Shown here: positions 12,321 to 27,339 of the stretch, one piece after another
Layout: each line of letters begins with the position of its first letter
How positions within the stretch are numbered: the first letter of the stretch is position 1
DNA from: Isoetes taiwanensis
Lineage: Eukaryota; Streptophyta; Lycopodiopsida; Isoetales; Isoetaceae
NCBI GenBank assembly: GCA_021234155.1
Contig: JAJEKV010000025.1
Coordinates: 10,769,794-10,833,793, forward strand
Reading direction: 5' to 3'
DNA: 64,000 nucleotides
Notes under the pieces: generated by a model
What the model was told of the DNA's origin: nothing
Seen by the model: the letters and a program-made list of their open reading frames with translations, nothing else
The model's database searches: none
Program-made: the position numbers and the translations under genes

Positions 12321-13189
12321 AGAACATATATATACAAGAATTTGGCACCGGCTTCGCAGTTGTAGGAGTTAGACTAGATAAAACCATGGCGCGCAAATGG
12401 CAATGCCGAAATACTCCAAAGCAAGTTTATATATTCTCCTATGGTTAGCACGTATTAACTGTGGGCATGAAAACTTTTTCAATTGTTTCTATCTTACATT
12501 TTTTTGCTTCTCTTGTTTTGGCGCCTCGGCATACTTTATCCCACCCTTCAATGGCTCAACCAAAAAAGGAGGAAGAAAAAGCTATGTGTTATTAGACAAC
12601 TCTCAATGGTCCAAATTTGGAAGGCAATGGACAGAGTTCCCCACTCCAGCTAGCTCATAAATCTTATGCATACAATAAACAATAATCAAAGTCTTCTATT
12701 ACAAATAGTGACATGTAGCCTCATAGCTCATTACGAAATATGCTTTATTGGCCTATATATAACATATTAACTTGTGTCAATTAGGAGTGGTTTTTCTCAA
12801 TCTCATGGACACGTGATGTCTAACATTTATGATGTGGCATTAATACATAGCGCAGGTGAGTTTGCAATCTAAAGGCTCAAACATCGATGAGTTTACGTCT
12901 TTTCGGTGAGAAAACTTAGGATAAAAGTGTGATGTAGGAAGCCAGTTTTATCTAAACACAATTGCAAATGGCTCCAGAAGTGCAAGTTCCTCCATTTTTT
13001 TTGTGCGTCTTGCTGCCATATGTTCATCATGGTCAATAAAGAGTTCGATAGTACCCGGTTTCATCCCAAGCACAACTTTCCTTGACGATGCGTCTCCTCA
13101 GATAAATTCGCATCGTGTTCTGCTTCTCGTTCTCGAACTCTCTCTTTACCCTCTTCGGGTAAATTTGTATAGCTCTCTCTTTACCTCTA
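12321..13189. other. intergenic, nothing recognised
   Basis: The 87-codon frame at 12397-12660 has a hydrophobic stretch but no recognisable domain or supporting signals. I do not call it a gene. Confidence 0.4.
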
Positions 13190-13213
13190 CCTCTCCTCTC
13201 TCTCTCTCTCTCA

Positions 13214-16199
<2,986 letters not shown>

Positions 16200-16571
16200 T
16201 ATTACATCAACACTCTAAAATTAAATCCCCCTTGAAACCCCCTTTGGTTTGGGTGCATATTCACACGGGGGGTGACTCCGGGCATCGAGAGTTGTTGGAT
16301 AGGCATATTCACCCTTTATTCCTTAATCTACACCGTACATAAAGTTCCTCATCTGTGGGGTATGCATGTACACAATTTGCTATACTGTATAACAAGATTT
16401 GCAAAATACACTAAGATTTGAGGTAATATACTACATGGTGTTGATTTTCTACATGCGAAACATAATTTTAGGGGCTCTCGCTGCCCTACATCACCCCCCG
16501 TGTGAATATGCACCCAAACCAAAGGGGGTTTCGAGGGGGATTTAATTTTAGAGTCTTGGATGTAATGGTTT
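16200..16571. mobile_element. MITE/fold-back element with long terminal inverted repeats
   Basis: 16212-16275 and 16491-16554 are inverted copies with one mismatch in 64 bases. The ends read ACTCTAAAATTAAATCCCCC outward to inward, and the inner boundary is CACACGGGGGGTGA. Weaker pairing (ATTACATC) extends the arms to about 16200 and 16571. The ~215-bp interior is AT-rich and non-coding. A target duplication is not clear (only GGTT on both sides), so the superfamily cannot be assigned. Confidence 0.85.
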
Positions 16572-16868
16572 GTGTGTTAACCCAAAAAAATTTTGGCCCC
16601 TTCGGGGCCTTAAGAATTGAGGAACGAACTAGAAAATATTCATAATGATATTATATGTGTCATATGTGTTGTTGTATTAAAAAAATATTTGGGCCCAAAT
16701 TGTAATGATGTCATAGATATGTTTAAATAGGCATTTCTATGATAAAATTTATAATAAGCAAGTAGACCAAAAAATTAAAGTCATTGTGAGGGTGACATTA
16801 GAATACAAAGGAAACCCTGGAATATTGATAAAAGGATAAATGTGATGAGGATAGAAAAGAAAAGCCTG
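16572..16868. other. spacer with a short GC palindrome
   Basis: GGCCCCTTCGGGGCC near 16595 forms a perfect small stem-loop. Otherwise AT-rich without recognisable content. Confidence 0.5.
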
Positions 16869-17206
16869 TGATATTGATGAATAGAATAGAATAGAATAGA
16901 ATAGAATAGAATAGAATAGAATAGAATAGAATAGATTTTTAGCGTCCACGGAGACCGACTGGCCTATGGGACCCAAACAAAAAGAGAGCAGCAAGCGTAT
17001 TACTGACAGGATTAAAAAACCCCCGCCCCGAAGGGTTTCGAGGGAAAAAACTTAGCAATAATAAGTCTGCTGGCATGCTGTACAATTGTGTAGGACAGCT
17101 CAATACCGGCCCCTAAGACACAATCGAAGTCCGCGCATCCATAACCTCCCCTCGGAGGTATGACCCCAACAAACCCAATCGACGCCGGATTCAATAACTC
17201 ATGCAA
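16869..17206 (-). mobile_element. LINE 3' end, type A, with (ATTCT)n tail
   Basis: Read on the minus strand: a short frame ending CADFDCVLGAG, then CCTCGAAACCCTTCGGGGCG, GGGGGTTTTTTAATCCTG, TGGGTCCCATAGGCC, GGTCTCCGTGGACGCTAAAA and about twelve ATTCT units (AGAAT on the plus strand, 16879-16935). The same order of blocks occurs at 4258-4384 and 50575-50693. It is a 5'-truncated LINE end without RT. Confidence 0.75.
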
Positions 17207-17625
17207 CGGGTTGGCCGTGCACTAGTAATCGGACATAATGCTCGATATGGGCAAATGTCCGGGCGATCTAGAGGGCATGACATTCATCCTCAATGGCGCC
17301 CTGGTGGCAACACTGGCAAAGAGGAAGACAATTCTGAGGAGGAAGAGGAAGATGGAGAGGAAGAGGAAGAGGCGGATGAAGAAGAAGAAAAAAATTTGCT
17401 TTTAAATTTCAAGTTATGAAGAGCTTCCCACTAAGAGGCGCGAGGGGAGGCGGAATTGGAGGAGAATGTGTGGAGTGAGCTTGAAAGCCCCCTTGAAGAC
17501 ACCCCCAAGACACCCCTTGAAGACACCCCCGTTCAAAGACACCCCCTGCTCAAATACACCCCCAGAAGACCACCCCACGATCAAAGACACCCCCGAGGCT
17601 GAAGACACCTACTGAAGGCCTTTTT
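17207..17625 (+). repeat. acidic GAGGAA-rich tract and GACACCCCC minisatellite
   Basis: 17315-17395 is GAGGAAGA-rich and would encode a Glu-rich run. 17480-17612 contains about eight imperfect copies of a GAAGACACCCCC unit spaced 10-25 bases apart. Neither has domain content, so I treat both as low-complexity sequence. Confidence 0.65.
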
Positions 17626-17789
17626 TTGTAGAAAAATTTTGTTAATATACAAAAATTTTTGTCTCTCACAATTTTCTCTATCTTTGTCTCATCTACTTCT
17701 TTTCAAAGATCACATTTTGTTTTTTCTATTGAGTAAAGAATGAATTCATTTGATGTTCTTACTTCTATTATCCATGCAGGTGGCAAAAC

Positions 17790-18212
17790 ATTGAATTCTT
17801 GTACAGTCCATATTCTGCTTGAATGTAACAGTGCTCTGGCTCAAACACGAAGCACTTTAATTAGTTTCAGCAGTGCTTGTGAGTAAGCACTGGAATGCAA
17901 GAGCACACATGCAATAAACAGCTATCTGTAAACAGTTATATAGCATAAAAGTAAGTTAATCGCAAACAATGAAACATATATGTTTTCATCTATGAAATGT
18001 TATTTTTGTCTATCTATCAAATTTATGAAGTTCGAATTCCTGTGCAGTCCATTCAGATTCTGCTTGAGTGTAACAGTGCTCTAGCTCTTTCATTAGTTTC
18101 AAACACTAAGCACTTTAATCACTTTCAGCAGTGCCAGTGAGTAAGCACTGGAACACACGAGCACTTATGCAATAAACAGCTACCTTTAAAATGATTATAT
18201 GGCTTAGCAATA
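17790..18212. repeat. diverged tandem duplication, unit ~240 bp
   Basis: Blocks TTCTGCTTGAATGTAACAG (17812) and TTCTGCTTGAGTGTAACAG (18057), CAGCAGTGC, GAGTAAGCACTGGAA and GCAATAAACAGCTA recur in the same order. Non-coding. Confidence 0.8.
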
Positions 18213-18425
18213 AGCCTTTGCACCTTACACCCGCATGACCGGTAAGCACATGATGACATTAAGCAACTACATAAAAGTATCATCCTTTAGAAAGACAATA
18301 AGCGATTATCGCCATTAAGACTCAAACCATAGCACTTGCAGGCAATTTTTTTTTTAAGCACTTGATAAGTTTTAAGCATCCCTTTCAGTCAGCATTGAAG
18401 TATATATAAACAATATAGCAAAAAC

Positions 18426-19301
18426 TTATAGACAAGTCTGCATTGAACTACATAAACAATATAGCAATAACATTCTTAAATTAAGATAAAGATGGTACAT
18501 GAAAAGTGTAGGATTCCTTGGCCTAAATAAATGACAAACGGACCAATAATCATGGAGAATGACAAGCGTCATCACCATAAACCTTCTCAATTCCTTCTTC
18601 ACAAACCCGCTTGAATCAGAATTTGTTTTTCGAAAAAGTCTTTCCAAGCATAGCTTCATAATCTTTCTATCTGTCTTAGGCCAAGGCTTGTATCTATGTG
18701 TATTCTTCACCCGGTGACTTCATTTCTTCCTCGGTCTTGGCTGCAGTATTTCTTCTATCTTTGGGGTGAGTCTTGAAGCACTTCATCATGGACATCCATC
18801 TTGAATCTGCAACCGTGAAATTTCGAGGGGCTGCTAAGGTAAGACTTGTACAATGAATCATCAAGAAGCAAAGTCTTGCCCGAATCTCTTGGGTATGACT
18901 CATATATTTTCCCAAGTGGCTTCATCATGATCCGACTGACCCGGTTTGTTAGGGTGGTGAAAACTGGTGCGCACATTTTTTCCCCGTCCCCATACAAATT
19001 CAAATCTGTCCCTCAAATCGGACATAGTACTTGCGGCACATCTTCCACATTGGAGAGTTGCATTGATGACCATATACCAACCGACGACATACAGAACAAA
19101 GTCTTCAAGAAGAACACACATACAGTCCAATATCACTTTCTTTACGCTAGTGTATGTCATTGTCAATCCTGCTTCCAAGCGTATGTGTTCATTTGCACCA
19201 AATGTTTTTACCAACACACCATTTAAATCCAAGACAATGAGTTTATCTTTGGGTGGCAAATCAATATTTAATGCGTTGGAACATCCCGAATTCCTACACA
19301 A
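18426..19301 (-). pseudogene. FCP1/NLI-interacting-factor-like HAD phosphatase domain, frame-disrupted
   Basis: The first frame (19301-18900) contains KLIVLDLNGVLV, the HAD motif I position of FCP1-type domains, and DRFEFVWGRGKNVRT, which resembles the RFEFIWGQ region of plant FCP1-like proteins. A frame change near 18905 leads to MKPLGKIYESYPRD and KTLLLDDSLYKSYL, the motif with paired Asp. Motif I reads DLNG, so the second catalytic Asp of canonical DxDx(T/V) is Asn. Further frame changes near 18780 and 18710 lead to a C-terminal part I do not recognise, ending at 18426. An acceptor-like TTGTGTAG precedes the first frame. Shifts may be introns or mutations. In known relatives this fold dephosphorylates Ser/Thr, but activity here is doubtful. 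Confidence 0.6.
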
Positions 19302-19616
19302 CGGGAATTACTACATGAATAAATAGATGAAGATGAAAATGAAAAATGGGTTGAATGTGGAAACCTTTACGTATCAACAAAGAGGATTCTCGACCTAACG
19401 GAATGAACCGTAATCCTACAAAGGAATGCAACAAAAAGAAAATCAATAATATTCAATGTTTTAATCAACACTAAGTTGTGGACTTGCCCAACAATGCCCA
19501 TACCCCTTTCGGGGGTTATTAATGGCGAAAATCACTTGTTGAAGGTCGGGGCTCACACTGAACCTTGAGGGCCTGATTCTGCATTTTCTTGAACACACAC
19601 TTCGATATGTGTGGTG

Positions 19617-21120
19617 TCATGATTGAGATCGCTTCTCCTGCATCTTTTGCATAGCTACTTCTTGTTCTCTTTCTTGTAGCTGAACAACTACTTTGCTATC
19701 CTCCAACTTACCCTCTTTTGTTCTTACGCCCTTTCCTTTACGCAAATATTCAGCCAAGTTGCCCTCATCCGATGGAATTACTCCCTCAACTTCCTTAAGT
19801 GCTTGGTGTGTACAATCGGTCATTGTTTTTCCACAACCCCGGTGTTGTGTTTACTGACTTCTTCTATAGCTTCTTGGATGCTTCTTGGCCTGGTGGTGGT
19901 GGTGGTTCTGCATTTGCAATCAAATCGATCACAATTGATTTGTACTCCTATAGGACTTTGCGGTGTTGTGCATCTTCAAATGGCACCATTGTCCTTCTTT
20001 GAACCCTCAACGGTGAGACCTCAATTGCAGATCTGGATTAACACATCCTTTTTTTGGTGTACTATTTGAAGCACCTCGCAACATGGCCAAAACCTAGCTC
20101 ATCAAATACACCCTCCGCACCTTTCAGGGCAACCATGAATACATTGTCCTCCTCTCAACAATGAACAACAAGCTATATGATACTCATGTTGGCAATTCGA
20201 TTACTAAACTTAACCTCAGTAAGCTTTAGTGAATTCCGGACCACATGCCGAACATGTATAAAATGAATCTTCCACTAGCAACTTATCTCGTATAATAGTA
20301 GAGATGCTAAATGTTGCGAGGAGTATCCATTTTCAGCTTCCCACAAATTGTTTATGTAGAAATCACAGAGTCTCTGTTCTTCTTCGAGAACTTTTAACTC
20401 CTCCTCAAGTTTGAGTTTACGTTTGACCTGCTCATTAACAGGATGTAGGGTTCATTGCTTTTTGTACCTTGTTCCCGTGCCAAGTTTCCATCCAGACGAT
20501 CTGCTCCAAATCTTTAATTTCTGCCTCAACTCACATGTTGGATTAAGCTTGAACTCCTCCCTGTTTTGTAGCCAAATCATTTGTGGCCTTGTCTTAAAAG
20601 CTTTTTCAGCCTCTTCAACATCATTTTCTCGTAATTGAGAGGGCCTTCTCATTGCCTTTCAGCTCACTTCCCTCTTTGCTTCCATTCTTTGTGATAAGTA
20701 AACCTGATTTTCCAATCTCCTGTCTTTGCATTCTCTAAGGTTTTATGTTTTCATCACATGCACCGACCTCATTTGATCCAAATTGCCACCTTTGGCTTTG
20801 CCTTCATTTCGGTTTTCCTAACATGTGCTACAACATCGCCTCTGTTTTTACTTGTCTATTGTTGTGGTATCTTTGACATTGCACAAAGAAATGCAGCCCC
20901 CGGTTACTTTGTGTTCCTCGGATGCAAGTATTGATCTAGTGCAATTTTCAAACGCAAAAGCAAGGGCCGATTGCTTTCTTACTTCTTTGTTGTGACAATT
21001 CTTGTAGATTTTTTCAGAGTGTTTCCAACTTCTCTTGAAGATGCTCCTTTGCAGTGCCATTTTATCTTTCCCTTGTTCAACTTCTTTGTCCAAACGAATC
21101 TCAATCTCGATCCGCGACAT
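19617..21120 (-). pseudogene. unrecognised coding-like fragments upstream of the FCP1-like domain
   Basis: Several minus-strand frames have protein-like composition: 21120-20848 (Lys/Glu-rich, helical), 20652-20452, a ~30-codon piece near 20060-20150 (VALKGAEGVFDELGF), one with a PPPPP run near 19890, and 19823-19617. They are separated by stops and change frame. They lie on the same strand as and 5' of the FCP1-like domain, so they may be upstream exons of the same gene or an unrelated decayed element. No domain identified. Confidence 0.3.
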
Positions 21121-22740
21121 TATTTTCCAACCAAGCTTCTTCCTCGTGGGGCTTCACCCCGGATTGCCTGAACCTCGATGGTGTGAAAATCATCCCGCGC
21201 TCCATGCCTCCATCGTCAAGCGAAAAACCGGGATCTGAGTTTTCGCCCCGGGGAAAAGGAGGGAGAAGGGCGTGACGGGCTTCGACGTCCGCGAGTTTCA
21301 GCACTTAAAGTGCTTAAACGCTTCGCCAAAAGTTGTACCCCACTAGCGATTTTACACCCTTCGTGCTTCCCGGCCCAACGTCCTGTCTCAATGCGGAGGT
21401 GATGTGCACCCGTGCGAATGGAAGCTATAAGTCTGCGCTTCTTCATGGGCAACTGGGTGTACAAGTACTGGTGTGGGCCTCTCGTGAGCACAGGATTGAC
21501 TTCTTGGCGATAGTGTGCCCGCCTTAACGTCGTCGAAAGCATCTGCATCCCAGAGCTTGCGAAGGAAAGTAGCATCTAGGTACAACTTAAGTGCCTTGTG
21601 ATCCTTCTTTGTCCTTACATGTACGCATCTGTTTGCCTGTACACCCAAGCGTGAGAACCAGGCTTGCTTGTCCTTCTAGCGGGCTTTCGGCGTTGGGGAC
21701 CCATCGCCATGGCCAAAGCAAGGTTGGGCAAATGTGTATCACCCATAGCGACCACCTTACGGAAGTAAATGATATGGCGTTCCAATGTAGCCCCTTGAAG
21801 GGGTAGAAAACACTATCTCCTGAGTAGGATCTGGTATGGAACCGTGGACTTTACCCCAAGGGCTCGTGCCAAGAAGGCTTTCTGCACTGCCGAGGTCATT
21901 CAGTGTTGAAGGATATCACCGGACCCACACTTCTTCCCCATACAAAAGAACCAGCTTCGACCAATGCCCGAAATAAGTGTGATTTGGTGGCCCCGGGCAT
22001 ACAACTCTCCTTGTGTGGTTGTTTGTTCGCATGGCATATAGTGTTTTCCAACTGCGGTGACCCGCAACCCGATGGCGACATCCCAATGGGTGGTAGTAGA
22101 GAACTTCGATACCCAAGTACTTGTAGGTCGGAGCCACCTCTACATCCCGGCCCCGGTAAATGAATGAGGGAAGCCTTGGTCGACGGGATGATGAAACTAA
22201 GCGGCACCCTAGTTTTGGTCAAGTTAACTTCGCATGCGATGAATCGGCAAAAAAAGTGACAAGAGCATCCGGTGGCGTTGTATGTCCTCCGGGTATAGGT
22301 CAAGAGCTTGACATCGTCAGCATATATGAGTTGCCGGATTGTGTGATGCATGAGATGGGCGCCCGCACCTCCATGCTCAGAGAGCCAATCTTCCAGCTGG
22401 TCAATGTATAGGCCAAAGAGTGTGGGGGAGAGGGGGCAACCTTTGACGCACTCCAATACCTCCGATTCACGGCTGTCCCCGACGATGTGATACGGCCCGA
22501 GCATGCCTCAGATAGCCTATACAATCGCATTACGCAAGTCAAGGGGAGTCCCATTACCGCAGTCGTCCTATAACCCGGTCAGGGGCACCTTTGTGTCAAA
22601 AGCTTTTCTTGAAATCCACGGAAACAACGATGCAGGTTTTGTCGGTGATTCCTGATATCCTCAATCAATGTGCGCAGAGTGAAGATATGATCAATGGTGG
22701 AATGCCTACAATGTGGGAAACCTACATGCAAAATGCCAAG
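21100..22740 (-). mobile_element. decayed non-L1 LINE, RT to C-terminal region, minus strand
   Basis: Reading down from 22735: GFPHCRHSTIDH, VVSVDFKKSF (22630-22595, equivalent to DFAKAFD), GCPLSPTLFGLYIDQLEDW (about 22440-22385), IYADDVKLL (catalytic Asp pair, about 22320), VNLTKT, VQKAFLARALGVKSTVPYQI (21885-21825) and KKRRLIASIR (about 21440), then HHLRIETGRW. Frames change at least three times. It is closer to the 2510-4388 copy than to 13214-15180, since both share the QKAFL...GVKST and RRLIASIR blocks. The 3' tail is not identified; GC-rich sequence continues to about 21100. Confidence 0.8.
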
Positions 22741-23659
22741 GAAAATGCATTTATACTTGGAATGTCCCTATATAGTAGCATTTCATATGCTAAACATCTG
22801 TTTAGGAAATGGACCCATGAAGAATCTCACATTTGCTTAAATCACTAAACTGAACCAAGTCAAGTCATAACCATACCAACTAAGCAACCACAATCGATAA
22901 CAGGAAGAAAGAAATGTGCAGCCAATGTCATTAGAAAAATTATTGCACATAAACATGCCATTTGAATTATAATGATATTAAAAATGAAATTTTGAAATGA
23001 ACATATAATTAGTAGCTTAATAGCGACCTTATAATATGGGATTTCAACTCATTATATCCATGCATATATATCTTTGCAAATATAGAAGATTGCATAACTG
23101 GACATTCTCACAAACACATTTCCTTTCCGTGCAGTTCCCTGCATTGCATACCAAGGGCCGCTTACCACAAATTGCATACTTTGGCAGAAAGCAAAAGAAT
23201 TAGAGACATTAAGACTTACCTGATGGTTGTTATTTCATCTTTGTATAACAGAATTCTACAAGGATACATTTTAGAGCATGATAGCCAGGATATTTTATCC
23301 ATATCTCACCTAACCTAAGGAGATTAGTCCTGGGCACATCAAAATGAGGCTCGCCAACAGAAAAGCATGGCGCAATGGTGGAATCTAAAGAACATCTCTT
23401 CTTCTGGAACCAACCACGTTGCAGCAGCTGATGAAGCTTTCACGACCAGAAAGGACTAGGAGCTTTATCAGTCTAAGACCTAACCAACTTACAAAGAGCA
23501 ATATTAAACAGAGAGTCAGCTACATCAGGGCAACTAAGGTAAACAATGTGGACCTCTTTATCTTTATGGCCGTTTTCTGGGGAGAATCAAAAGAAAAAGA
23601 TCTAATGAACAGCACAACAGGATGCCCTGTTGGTTTCTGCATTGATGAGCTAGCACAGA
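22741..23659. other. AT-rich intergenic, nothing recognised
   Basis: No gene, RNA or repeat supported on either strand. Confidence 0.5.
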
Positions 23660-23730
23660 TATGCGTCCCCATTCTGCTCTCCGTGGACGATAAAATCATA
23701 TTCTATTCTATTCTATTCTATTCTATCTAT
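23660..23730 (+). mobile_element. very short LINE 3' tail with (ATTCT)4
   Basis: CTCCGTGGACGATAAAATCA (23680) followed by ATTCT units matches the last bases of type A tails at 4350 and 16935 (inverted). Only the terminal few dozen bases were inserted or survive. Confidence 0.7.
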
Positions 23731-23813
23731 ATATCCTCTTTCCTAGAGTGATGCAGCACAAGCTTTTTGTCACAAAACTCTTGACCAGGTGTGCAAACAC
23801 ACACCGCGAGGTC

Positions 23814-23872
23814 CGATATAGTAGCATCTGGTAAAACAGTTGGATATAGTAGCATCTGGTAAAACAGTTGGC
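23814..23872. repeat. 28-bp perfect tandem duplication
   Basis: GATATAGTAGCATCTGGTAA followed by AACAGTTG occurs twice head to tail. Non-coding. Confidence 0.9.
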
Positions 23873-25032
23873 ACTTGGCAGGTTTGGCATCATGCGAAGA
23901 AATCTTATTACCCTAATGAACGAATTTATTCATTCTTCCAGCCGCAGCAAATTGGGCATCGGCCCTATGTAATTCTGCCAGTAAGCAATGATGGTACTAA
24001 TGGGAATGGGCACATGCAATCCAGCAATAGGTTATTTCAAGTTCCCTGTTCAAAGCACCAGCAGCTAGAAGAGCGGATCAAAATATATAACAACTAAGCA
24101 CCAGAATCAACTAGAATTGCTAACCTGAAGAACAGTGGCTTCATTTGAGATGGTGGATTAATAGCAACCTCAATGTCGTTCCAAATATCTCTAGAGCGAA
24201 ATACAGAATGCCAACAACGAACCCTGCAGAGGAAGACAACGAACCCTACAGAGCAAGACAAACAAAACCCAGTTCAACAAACAGAGGAGGGCAATGAGCT
24301 CTGTGCATAGGCGGCAAAGGCTGGGTGGCTTTCGAATCTCTTGAAGCTCGGGATCCTGCAGCATTGTATTGCTTTCGATTCTTGCCTTCTTTCTTCCTAA
24401 CCCTAAAACATGATGGCGCGATGCTTGCATGCAAAACTCTGAAAATGGCAACTACAACAAATATGAAAATAATACATACTAATGTAAACCATTGAGAATG
24501 CCTTAAATTTTTTGAGAAGAATATGGAAATATTGGGCGCACTCTAGATGTACGCATTAGTACTCCATTCCCATACGCGACGAAATCATATAAAAGCATAG
24601 GGAAAAGTGTAAAATGCAAAAGAAATCCCCTGTTATTATATTCTATATATTAATATGTAGGGGTCAATAACTTAAGCCAATATGTATTCGAACGTGGCCT
24701 CAAGTTCTGTCCCTAACTAGGCATGCAAAAACTAGGTTTCTAAAAGATGGACTCTATGGTCCCAATAGAGCATAGTCTATATTCTAAAAGGTGAAGGCAT
24801 GCTATAGTATGGTCGAAGCATAGATATAACTAATATAAATGCATGGGGTTAATATGGTTTGAAACCTTAGACACTAAATATATTGATATATACATGGGGG
24901 ATACCGGGGCCTGGGTAGCCCCTTAAAAAATAGCAATCAGAAGAAGCGATGGCGGCCAGAACACAGAACCTGCCGGCTGGGTTCTAAGGTTCTACTTCGG
25001 CAATCCTTCTGGAACTCTATCAAGGCTAATTT
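23873..25032. other. intergenic, between LINE tail and copia element
   Basis: A short GC-richer frame on the minus strand around 24434-24246 begins with Met but shows no domain. The remainder is AT-rich. No LTR matching the sequence beyond 29491 was found here, so the copia 3' LTR is absent or unrecognisable. Confidence 0.45.
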
Positions 25033-25934
25033 CTAGCACAGAAGAGTCGGTTTCTCAGACCCAAAGCCAGATTCTTCACAGAAACTCAAGCATAGGGCAA
25101 GCAAGAGGGATCGACTGGCATAAGGAGTTCTTTTTAAACACCGGATTTTACTCCCTTTTACTGTATTTCCTGTAGGATCATGATCTTCCCCTGAGTGTAC
25201 TGTTATAGATGGATTTACACCAATATCTTCTTGCAACTTTAGGAATCTGTGCACTGGAGGCACTTTAGTTAACAAGTCTGCAATTTGTTTTGTGGTACTT
25301 ATATACTCAACTGTAATTATTCCTTTTGCAACCATATCCCTTACAAAATGAACATGAAGTTCAATGTGCTTTGTCCTTTCATGAAGAACTGGGTTTCTAG
25401 TTATGGCTATACAACTCATACTATCAATAAAGAGTGAAGTAGGTTTTTGCTGTGCTGAACCTAATTCTCCCAATAATCTTCTTACCCAGACCACTTCTCT
25501 GGCTGCTAATGAAGCTGCATTGTATTCTGCCTCTGCTGTTGACATTGCTATACAACCCTAACTTGTAAAATGTAACCTGAGGTCGATGCTCTAGTGTCCA
25601 TGTCTCCTCCCCAATCTGCATCAGAGTATGCAGTTAGCTCAAGGTTATTATTTGCAAACATTAAGCCTTTATTGCGGTTCCTTCAAAAAATCAGTACATG
25701 CTTTGTTGCACGCCAATGTTGCATTCTTGGGTTATTCCCAAATCTACTCAACATATTGACACAATAGGCTATATCTGGCCTGTTACAATTTGCCACATAG
25801 AGAAGCCATTCTACTAATTCTCTATATGGATAATTTTCCATCTCCAAAATTTCCTTTTCACTTGTAGGGCATAAATCCAAGGACAATTTCTGGTCTGTAA
25901 CCATAGGTGATCTTACACTATTACATTCAACCAT
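25033..25934 (-). pseudogene. copia connection domain and RNase H
   Basis: SPMVTDQKLSLDL, YRELVEWLLYVANCNRPDIA and ATKHVL (25934-25683) are the usual connection. LTAYSDADWGGD (about 25645) carries the first RNase H Asp, MSTAEAEYNAASLAAREVVW the Glu/Asp region, and LFIDSMSCIAI, HERTKHIELHVHFVRD and QIADLLTK the C-terminal motifs. The C-terminus is extended by about 60 unfamiliar residues to the stop at 25033. Confidence 0.85.
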
Positions 25935-25943
25935 ACCAAATTT

Positions 25944-26897
25944 CTATAGCATCCCTTGAATATTGCCGTTTTGAGTCAAGATAATTCTTTTATGCCCTCG
26001 ATCCCTGTGTACTTCAATTCCAAGGAACCTTTTAAGAGGTCCCAAGTCTATCATCTTGAACCTGTTGCTCAACAGATTTTTACATTGATTTAGGCATTGC
26101 AAATTATCACTTACCATAATATTATCATCCACATATAATGCAATGCTACAAAAAAGATTTTTCTCCCTATAGATATACAGATTACCATCATTCTCCAGTT
26201 TGTTGAATCCTTGCTCCCTCAAAAAACCATCCATGCACAAGTACCATTGCCTTGGAGATTGTTTGAGGCCATAAACATCCTTATTTAGCTTCCACACCAT
26301 ATTTTTTCCTTGCTCAAATCCTTGAGCCTGCTACACATAGATTTCTTCATGTAGGTCAGCATTCAAGAAAGCTGTGTTGACATCCATATGGTGAAGCTCA
26401 AGATCTAGTGCATTAGCAAAGGCAAGAAGAACTCTCAAATTAGTTAGCTTAACAATAGGTGAAAATGTCTCATCATAATCAATACCTTTTCTTTGAGTGA
26501 AACCTTGTGCAACCAAACGTGCCTTGAATTTTTGTTCTCCATCATTATCAATCTTCAGTTTGTATAGCCATTTGTTTCTTACAATATTTCTATTCTTAGG
26601 CTTCTCCACTAATTCATATATTTGTGTTCTTGCAAATGATCTCATTTCTTCTTCCATTGCACTTTTCCATTGATCTAAATTTTCTGAATTCAGTGCTTCC
26701 TCATAATTTCTAGGCACGCTAGGCTCCAAAATTGCCATTATATCATTAATCTCCATGTTGAAAGTTTCCAATCTTCTTGATGTACCAGTAGGAGTTGTTC
26801 CATATTTTTCAAGATCTATATCATTGATTCCTTCTCTCAACCTCTCAACCTCTGCACTTTTCTTCCTTATGATCATTTTCTCTGTATTATTTTCCAC
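25944..26897 (-). pseudogene. copia reverse transcriptase
   Basis: Two collinear frames separated by one TAG at 26331. Motifs in order: W-K-AMEEEM, VRNKWLYKLK, ARLVAQGFTQ, YDETFSPIVK, LHHMDVNTAFLNADLHEEIY (first catalytic Asp), VYGLKQSPRQWY, ALYVDDNIMV (catalytic DD), and LGPLKRFLGIEV. All catalytic Asp residues are kept. A second stop ends the frame at 25944, after which the connection continues in the same frame to 25683. Confidence 0.9.
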
Positions 26898-27034
26898 ATG
26901 CTTATCAGCTTCTCTTTTCCTGTTTTCTTCATCGTGAACTGATTTTGTTGGCTCCTCAACTTAGTTGCTTAGATCCTGCACTGTATATTCATCATCATCT
27001 TCTATATAAGAATTTACTGGTGCATCCTTTGGCT

Positions 27035-27268
27035 CTACATTATAGTGTTCAATATTCCCAAACAGAACTCGTCTACTATCATTTCTTTTCTATTCTTGTA
27101 GAGTATGTTTTCATTGAACTTCACATCTCTACTAACAATAATTCTTCTTTCCTCTGGAAAATAAATCCTATAGCCCTTTGACATTTCGTCATACCCTACT
27201 AGAAAACCTTTTATGGCTCTATTGTCGAGTTTTTTTCTTACTTCCTTAGGTACATGTGAGAAAGCCAT
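27035..27268 (-). pseudogene. copia integrase C-terminal region
   Basis: AFSHVPKEVRKKLDNRAIKG, FLVGYDEMSKGYRI and IIVSRDVKFNEN are the conserved GKXX-like C-terminal integrase region of copia elements between the DDE core and the reverse transcriptase. Confidence 0.8.
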
Positions 27269-27339
27269 ACATCCAAAAGCCTTTAAATATTCATACCTTG
27301 TATTTGTCCTGCTCTACAAATTTTCAGCTATATGTCCAT

